Below are positions 59,306 to 64,000 of a DNA stretch of 64,000 nt, in pieces. The position numbers and the translations under genes were made by a program. Below the pieces are notes generated by a model that saw only the letters and a list, made by a program, of their open reading frames with translations, had not been told where the DNA came from and did not search any database. Position 1 is the stretch's first letter; each line of letters starts with the position of its first letter. Source of the stretch: Aestuariibaculum suncheonense (GTDB taxonomy: Bacteria; Bacteroidota; Bacteroidia; Flavobacteriales; Flavobacteriaceae); assembly GCF_014596935.1 (NCBI RefSeq), contig NZ_JACVXC010000002.1:158627-222626 (forward strand). Direction: 5' to 3'.

Positions 59306-61078
59306 TTATTCAGGATAAGCATCATTAGTTGAAGTTGCATATAACCCGAGTAGACAACCTGTAAATCCACCTGCGACATCTGTAGAAAGAATATCTCCTG
59401 ACACTGTACCTCCCAGATTTATAAAATCTTCTTCTTTTAAGGAATAACTAAACTGATAGTCATCGCCATTTGCTTCAATTTTTAATTTTACAGAAGATTT
59501 TAAATCTATCTTAGTACTTGCTATCACTTTAGATGAAGCATTACTTGTTCTGTCCATTTTTTCATTTCGTTGTAATACAATATAGAAATCATTATCTTTT
59601 TTTGTTACGCCAAACACATAATTAGAATTTTCATTTTGTAGAGCAACAACACCCGCCAAATCCTTTTCTGATTTCGGTTTATACTCCATCACTGTTTCAA
59701 ATGAAAAACTATTGTGCTGCTGTCTTAAAAATAAAGTTGATGTTGGTTTAACTTCTTTAATGTTCGTATTGAAAGGCTCTATTTCTAATCCTTTTTTAGT
59801 TATGGATGCAAAATGTTCTCTCGGGCCTCTTAATCCGATCCATCGGTTATTTAATTTTTCGGAAGTGAAATCGTCTGAAAATGTAAAGTTTCCATTAGGA
59901 AAAAATCCATTCTTCCCAGTCATATTTTCAACGCCTTCTGGCATTTTCAATTTAGGTTCTAATGGCACCAATCCGTTCTCAAAAACAGGGAACTCTCCTG
60001 ACCAATCTACAGGTAAAATAAATGTTTCACGACCAGTATTTACGCGATGCTTTTCATTTGGTCTAACCGCTAAAAACACACCATAGTATTTTCCATTTGG
60101 CCCTTCAACTAAATCGGCATGTCCTGCCCAGTCTACTTTATTTTTTCTGTCTCTCCCAAAATATCTCTGGGTAAGTATTGGATTATTAGGAGCAGGAATA
60201 AATGGCCCCTTTGGGTTATCACTTTTAAAAATAACCTCACTATGCCAACCTCCAGTACCGCCTTCTGCACACATTAAATAATAACTACCGTCTTTCTTGT
60301 ATAAATGAGGGGCTTCAATCCAAATAGGTTTTTTATTAATATCTGTACCTCCATCTACTATTATCTTATCAGAACCCGGAATAACTGCATCATTCTCTAA
60401 ATCGTATTCCCATATCTTAATCACGCGATGTCCGTTGTAGAGTTCTTTTCCCGGATCTGGCGCATCATTATGAACAATATATCCTTTTCCATTATCATCA
60501 AAGAAAATAGATGGGTCAATACCTCCAAAATCTAATTTTATTGGGCTACCCCATCCCTTTTTAGGATCTTTAGTTTTAACAATAATATTTCCCAATCCGT
60601 TAGAAAATGCTGTTACAATCATATAGAATGTATCATTATGAGGATTGTAAGTTATCCCAGGAGCATAAACTCCTGCACTAATTCCTGTGTCATGAGGATT
60701 AAATTCAGAAACGTTATTTAACACCCCGCCTAAATCCGTCCAATTCACAAGATCTTTTGAATGGAAAATAGGCACACCTGGAAACATAGCAAATGAAGAG
60801 CAAACCATATAGTAATCATCTCCTTTTCTGGTTATGGCAGGGTCTGGATAACACCCCTGTAGAATAGGTGTATAAAACTCATCTGATTTTAATACATAAT
60901 CTTTATAAACCTGATCATTTCCCTGATATTTAAAATTTGAGAATATCGGTGAGTTTTTTGGTGGTTTTACCGGAAGATCCTCATTATGTTTATGGGTAAA
61001 AGATAGCATTGTAAGTACACCTAAAGATAACAGTACCGTTTGTCGTTTTCTAAACAGTTTGAATTTACTTTTTTTCAT
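59306..61078 (-). CDS. GH43 beta-xylosidase/arabinofuranosidase with C-terminal beta-sandwich
   Basis: A 590-aa two-domain enzyme. After an N-terminal hydrophobic signal (about 12-28, no lipobox) comes the GH43 propeller (about 70-375): base Asp79 in GCYPDPAI, Asp188 in GGIDPSIFFDD, and acid Glu255 in IWIEAPHLY. The C-terminal domain (about 395-590, FSDDFTSEKLNNRWIGLRGP onward) is the beta-sandwich often found in GH43 subfamilies 11 and 12. It has its own terminator downstream and a 435-bp spacer upstream with one operator-like palindrome and one hairpin. Confidence 0.93.
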   Translation of the reverse strand: MKKSKFKLFRKRQTVLLSLGVLTMLSFTHKHNEDLPVKPPKNSPIFSNFKYQGNDQVYKDYVLKSDEFYTPILQGCYPDPAITRKGDDYYMVCSSFAMFPGVPIFHSKDLVNWTDLGGVLNNVSEFNPHDTGISAGVYAPGITYNPHNDTFYMIVTAFSNGLGNIIVKTKDPKKGWGSPIKLDFGGIDPSIFFDDNGKGYIVHNDAPDPGKELYNGHRVIKIWEYDLENDAVIPGSDKIIVDGGTDINKKPIWIEAPHLYKKDGSYYLMCAEGGTGGWHSEVIFKSDNPKGPFIPAPNNPILTQRYFGRDRKNKVDWAGHADLVEGPNGKYYGVFLAVRPNEKHRVNTGRETFILPVDWSGEFPVFENGLVPLEPKLKMPEGVENMTGKNGFFPNGNFTFSDDFTSEKLNNRWIGLRGPREHFASITKKGLEIEPFNTNIKEVKPTSTLFLRQQHNSFSFETVMEYKPKSEKDLAGVVALQNENSNYVFGVTKKDNDFYIVLQRNEKMDRTSNASSKVIASTKIDLKSSVKLKIEANGDDYQFSYSLKEEDFINLGGTVSGDILSTDVAGGFTGCLLGLYATSTNDAYPE

Positions 61079-61222
61079 TATTTCATTATAGTTTATCTTA
61101 ATATTTAAATTTTAGTTTTCTACAAATTTCTTTAAGACACGACATGCTTTTTACGTCTCGTTTAGTTAGATTTTAACAATTTAATCTGTTCAAATCGTTT
61201 GAATACATATGTTATTACTAAT

Positions 61223-61254
61223 AAAAAGGCTACCTCAAACGCTGTAGCCTTTTC
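61223..61254 (-). terminator. Hairpin between the CE20-like gene and GH43
   Basis: AAAAGGCTAC (61224-61233) pairs with GTAGCCTTTT (61244-61253) over a 10-nt loop, with T runs on both sides. On the minus strand it lies 257 bp past the CE20-like stop and 145 bp before the GH43 start. It probably ends the GH3/CE20 transcript, or attenuates a transcript starting near the operator at 61.4 kb. Confidence 0.8.
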
Positions 61255-61393
61255 TTTAAAAACTAAACTAATTAACAATATGTTTGTCCTGATTTCTCCT
61301 AAAACATGCTGATGTCTTGAAATATTAACTCTAAACACCTGTTCTATTTTATCTCAATCATATCATATATTAACAAATATATAAATAAAGAGC

Positions 61394-61419
61394 TAATTAA
61401 ACAACCGGTTGCTTAATTA
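61394..61419. promoter_or_regulatory. 26-bp near-perfect palindrome centred on CAACCGGTTG
   Basis: TAATTAA, one base, CAACCGGTTG, one base, TTAATTA: 12 of 13 positions are symmetric. It is the longest member of the five-site family and lies about 320 bp before the GH43 start and 95 bp after the CE20-like stop. The remaining 61079-61513 spacer shows only the hairpin at 61223. Confidence 0.65.
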
Positions 61420-61513
61420 TTGAGTAATTATGGAATAATCTTACTAAAGCTTAGCAATTTACTTATTCTATTGAACTAAAACCTAATTTACTTCAAACGC
61501 TTTATCAGTTCTT

Positions 61514-63475
61514 CTATTCAATTCGAAATGGTGATGCAGGTAAACCTTCCTTATTAAATAAATTGGGGTTATCTGGGTTATCCGCCCAAGCATATCTTAC
61601 GAATTTGGGATTGTCTATTTGATCACTCCAAACAATAACTTTATCGCCATCTATTTTTGCATTCGCCCAAACAAACTTTTTGTCTTCTCCTGCAATTGCA
61701 AATTCACCTAATGGCTCTCCATCATTTGTTGTTAAACCACTTCCTGTATGACTAAATGAAATGACCACCTTGCTCTTTTTAATTTCATAACTTTCCAATA
61801 AAGGCCCTGAGTACACAATATCTTCATTGTAGGCTACTTTTAGTGCTGCAAGAGCCATTCTCTCCCCTACATCCTTTTTATTGTCTGGGTGAATATCATT
61901 CCACTCGCCTAATTCAATATTAACAGTCATTGCTGTATTAGGGATGGAAAGCGACTCTAATTGTGACTCTCTTAAAACCGCCCAATTACTTTCTGTCGGA
62001 ACATAAGAGACATCCATAAAGTTTGGCAGTTGGGCATAAATAAATGGAATGCTTGCATTATTAAAAACCTCTCTTAACCCTGAAACTAAAGCCTTCATAT
62101 AATCCTTATAATCTCCTGGATTTCCCGTATTGCTTTCTCCTTGATACCACAGAATTCCCTTTACAGGATATTGTTTGAAAGGAGCTATCATACCGTTAAA
62201 AAGTGAAGTTGGTTCGTTTTGTGGATTTATTCTCCTCAATTTTGGTCCTTCTGAATTATTAATTGAATAAGCAGAATAATCAAAAGATTTAAAAACCTGT
62301 CCTACTTTATACTCCCAATATCCTTTTAAATCTACCGTATCCTTTTCTGAAAATATGTAATATGGTTTATCTGGAACAAAACCTCCTTTGCCGGAATGAT
62401 TTGTGACACGAACAACAAAAGTATTTTTACCTGCCTTTAATACATTTTCAGGCACCATGTATCGCCTTTGTGGATATTGATAGGTTTTACCGCCAACTTT
62501 AACTCCGTTAATATAAAGCTCATCAGCATCCACTATTCTTCCGAGAAATACACGCGCTTTTTTTCCAATCATGGATTCTGGTATTTCAACATCCCTTCTG
62601 TACCATACTACACCATTTAAATCCTTTACTCCTTGATCTTCCCAATATCCTGGAATGTTTATTCGTCTCCAGTTTTTCGGTTTAAAATTAACAGCATACC
62701 AAGGAATTTCACCTGTTAAACCTTTATCTTCAGTACTAGAAAAATCTCTATCAAAATCTGGTTGATTACGTTTTGAGGCATTTACAAATGTTGTGTCTTT
62801 ATTTTCCGCGATAATATTTAGAATTTCAGGGAAATCTTTATAACCTTCTTCAGGGATCCAGGCTTCAATTGGGGTTCCCCCAACACTGGCATTAATTAAA
62901 CCTATGGGGATTTGATATTTATCATAAATCTTTTTCGCAAAAAAATAAGCTACTGCCGAAAAATCACGTACTTCGTCACCTACTGCTTTCTGCCAACTTC
63001 CTCCTATAAAATCGTCTTTAGGGCCTGTAATACTAGTGGTTGTAGGTATTTTATAATGACGTATTTCTGAATCATTGGCAGTTTCAATTTCCTTTTCATA
63101 AAGAACATCGTGAATGTCTAATTGATGTACCATATTCGATTGCCCTGAACACAACCAAACATCCCCAACTAAAATATCTTTAACCTGCAAAGTATCATTA
63201 CCTTTAATAACCATGGTATAGGGTCCTCCTGATTTCATTTTAGGTAATTCTAAGCTCCATTTACCAGCTTCTGTAGTTTTAGCTTTATACTTTTTTCCAT
63301 TAAACTCAACAGAAATGCGCTCATTAGGACTAGACCACCCCCACACCGGTACTTTTACATCCCGCTGTAAAACCATGCCATCACTAATTAGTTTAGGGAG
63401 CCTAATTTGTGCTAATAGCGTTGAGGAAATTAAACCTATAAGTAATGTAGATAAGGTGAATTTTAAATTGTTCAT
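61514..63475 (-). CDS. CE20-like sialate O-acetylesterase-family acetyl esterase with inserted domain
   Basis: A secreted 653-aa esterase of the SASA/SGNH type. It has a signal peptide (about 1-22) and an N-terminal beta domain (LISDGMVLQRDVKVPVWGW). Catalytic Ser113 lies in CSGQSNM. A GGTPIEAWIP block precedes a beta-sandwich insertion (about 265-380, GVVWYRRDVEIPESM, ADELYINGVKVGG) resembling GH2 sugar-binding domains. The esterase fold resumes with WYQGESNTG and a WNDIHPDNK Asp-x-His. Split esterases with this insertion are known as CE20 and deacetylate plant hemicellulose. It lies 9 bp after the GH3 gene, so one transcript is likely. Confidence 0.88.
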   Translation of the reverse strand: MNNLKFTLSTLLIGLISSTLLAQIRLPKLISDGMVLQRDVKVPVWGWSSPNERISVEFNGKKYKAKTTEAGKWSLELPKMKSGGPYTMVIKGNDTLQVKDILVGDVWLCSGQSNMVHQLDIHDVLYEKEIETANDSEIRHYKIPTTTSITGPKDDFIGGSWQKAVGDEVRDFSAVAYFFAKKIYDKYQIPIGLINASVGGTPIEAWIPEEGYKDFPEILNIIAENKDTTFVNASKRNQPDFDRDFSSTEDKGLTGEIPWYAVNFKPKNWRRINIPGYWEDQGVKDLNGVVWYRRDVEIPESMIGKKARVFLGRIVDADELYINGVKVGGKTYQYPQRRYMVPENVLKAGKNTFVVRVTNHSGKGGFVPDKPYYIFSEKDTVDLKGYWEYKVGQVFKSFDYSAYSINNSEGPKLRRINPQNEPTSLFNGMIAPFKQYPVKGILWYQGESNTGNPGDYKDYMKALVSGLREVFNNASIPFIYAQLPNFMDVSYVPTESNWAVLRESQLESLSIPNTAMTVNIELGEWNDIHPDNKKDVGERMALAALKVAYNEDIVYSGPLLESYEIKKSKVVISFSHTGSGLTTNDGEPLGEFAIAGEDKKFVWANAKIDGDKVIVWSDQIDNPKFVRYAWADNPDNPNLFNKEGLPASPFRIE

Positions 63476-63484
63476 TATTTTCTT

Positions 63485-64000
63485 TTAGTGTACCGAAATT
63501 TCTAATTCTGACATTTTTGAAGCTCCAAGCTCAACACTTCGTTTCATTGGACTGGAACCTCCTATATAAATTTTAAATTTACCAGGTTCAATTGTTCTAC
63601 TGCCATCTTCCTTTACAATTTCAAAATCTTTAGGAGATAATTCAAATTTAACACTTTGAGATGCTCCTGGCTCTAAAGTAATTCTTTTAGTATTTATTAA
63701 TTGAAAATAAGGAACAGCCACAGACGCTTCTAGGTCTGAAATATACATTTGAACCACTTCATCAGATTTCACTTCGCCTGAATTAGTAAGCGTCACTTCC
63801 ACATTCAACTTCTCATTACTACTTATGTTCATTTTACTCGCTTTTATCTCACTGTAAGTAAAATGAGTATAACTCAATCCAAAACCGAACGGAAACATAG
63901 GTTCTGAATTCATGTATCTATAGGTCCTTCCTTTCATAGAATAATCTTCATATGGAGGTAATTGATTTAAGGATTCTGGAAAAGTGATTGGCAATCTCCC
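63485..64000 (-). CDS. GH3 glycosidase, C-terminal part (cut by the window edge)
   Basis: The frame stays open to the last base; the gene starts beyond 64000. Visible are the end of the second GH3 domain (GRLPITFPESLNQLPPYEDYSMKGR shortened here, then MFPFGFGLSYTHFTYS) and the fibronectin type III-like domain (about 110 residues, NSGEVKSDEVVQMYISD, ending at position 63485). The TTG at 63992 is an internal leucine codon, not a start. In this context a beta-xylosidase or beta-glucosidase is likely; the catalytic Asp lies outside the window. Confidence 0.93.
   Translation of the reverse strand, partial: GRLPITFPESLNQLPPYEDYSMKGRTYRYMNSEPMFPFGFGLSYTHFTYSEIKASKMNISSNEKLNVEVTLTNSGEVKSDEVVQMYISDLEASVAVPYFQLINTKRITLEPGASQSVKFELSPKDFEIVKEDGSRTIEPGKFKIYIGGSSPMKRSVELGASKMSELEISVH

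Noticed and set aside
63992-63994. TTG as the start of a separate small gene at the window end
   Set aside because: The frame continues upstream to the last base with GH3 sequence, so the TTG is an internal leucine codon of a cut gene.

Overview
This is a low-GC window from a member of the Bacteroidota, most likely a Flavobacteriaceae species. The evidence is three SusC/SusD transporter pairs, a hybrid two-component regulator, many lipoprotein glycosidases, and the absence of recognisable Shine-Dalgarno sites. It is almost wholly a polysaccharide-utilisation region: about 25 carbohydrate-active or sugar-transport genes, nearly all on the minus strand, beginning next to a tRNA-Ser(UGA). I saw no insertion sequence, CRISPR array or phage gene.

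Region A (0.4-27.4 kb, minus strand) is a first PUL. Reading downstream from its SusC/SusD pair it holds GH92, GH2, a decayed GH29 fucosidase remnant, a second GH92, GH89, an HGSNAT/NagX-like membrane protein, GH115, a lipoprotein metallophosphoesterase, a hybrid two-component regulator (HTCS) and a GH43. This mix (alpha-mannosidase, beta-galactosidase, alpha-N-acetylglucosaminidase, alpha-glucuronidase) does not look like a xylan kit. It points to a heteroglycan carrying Man, GlcNAc, Gal and GlcA, whose identity I cannot name.

Region B (27.8-31.5 kb, plus strand) is a three-gene operon: mannonate dehydratase (uxuA), a myo-inositol oxygenase with all six iron ligands, and a sodium/solute symporter. 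It forms part of a glucuronate catabolic route that could be fed by both the glycans and inositol.

Region C (31.7-47.4 kb, minus) is a xylan PUL with the xusA-xusB-xusC-xusD-xusE-xyn10A order known from Prevotella and Bacteroides, followed by GH5 and, after a strong hairpin, GH51. Region D (47.9-56.7 kb, minus) is a tight five-gene operon, GH67-GH115-GH10-GPH symporter-cytoplasmic GH43, for taking glucuronoxylan oligosaccharides to xylose. A LacI-family gene follows at 57.0-58.1 kb. Region E (58.3-64.0 kb, minus) has a CE6-like esterase, a two-domain GH43, a CE20-like esterase and the C-terminus of a GH3 enzyme cut by the window edge.

The best regulatory signal is a set of five palindromes fitting CAAYCGRTTG, all between 47.8 and 61.4 kb and lying in the spacers around the lacI gene. 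They look like the operators of that repressor and would tie regions C, D and E into one regulon, while region A is probably run by its own HTCS.
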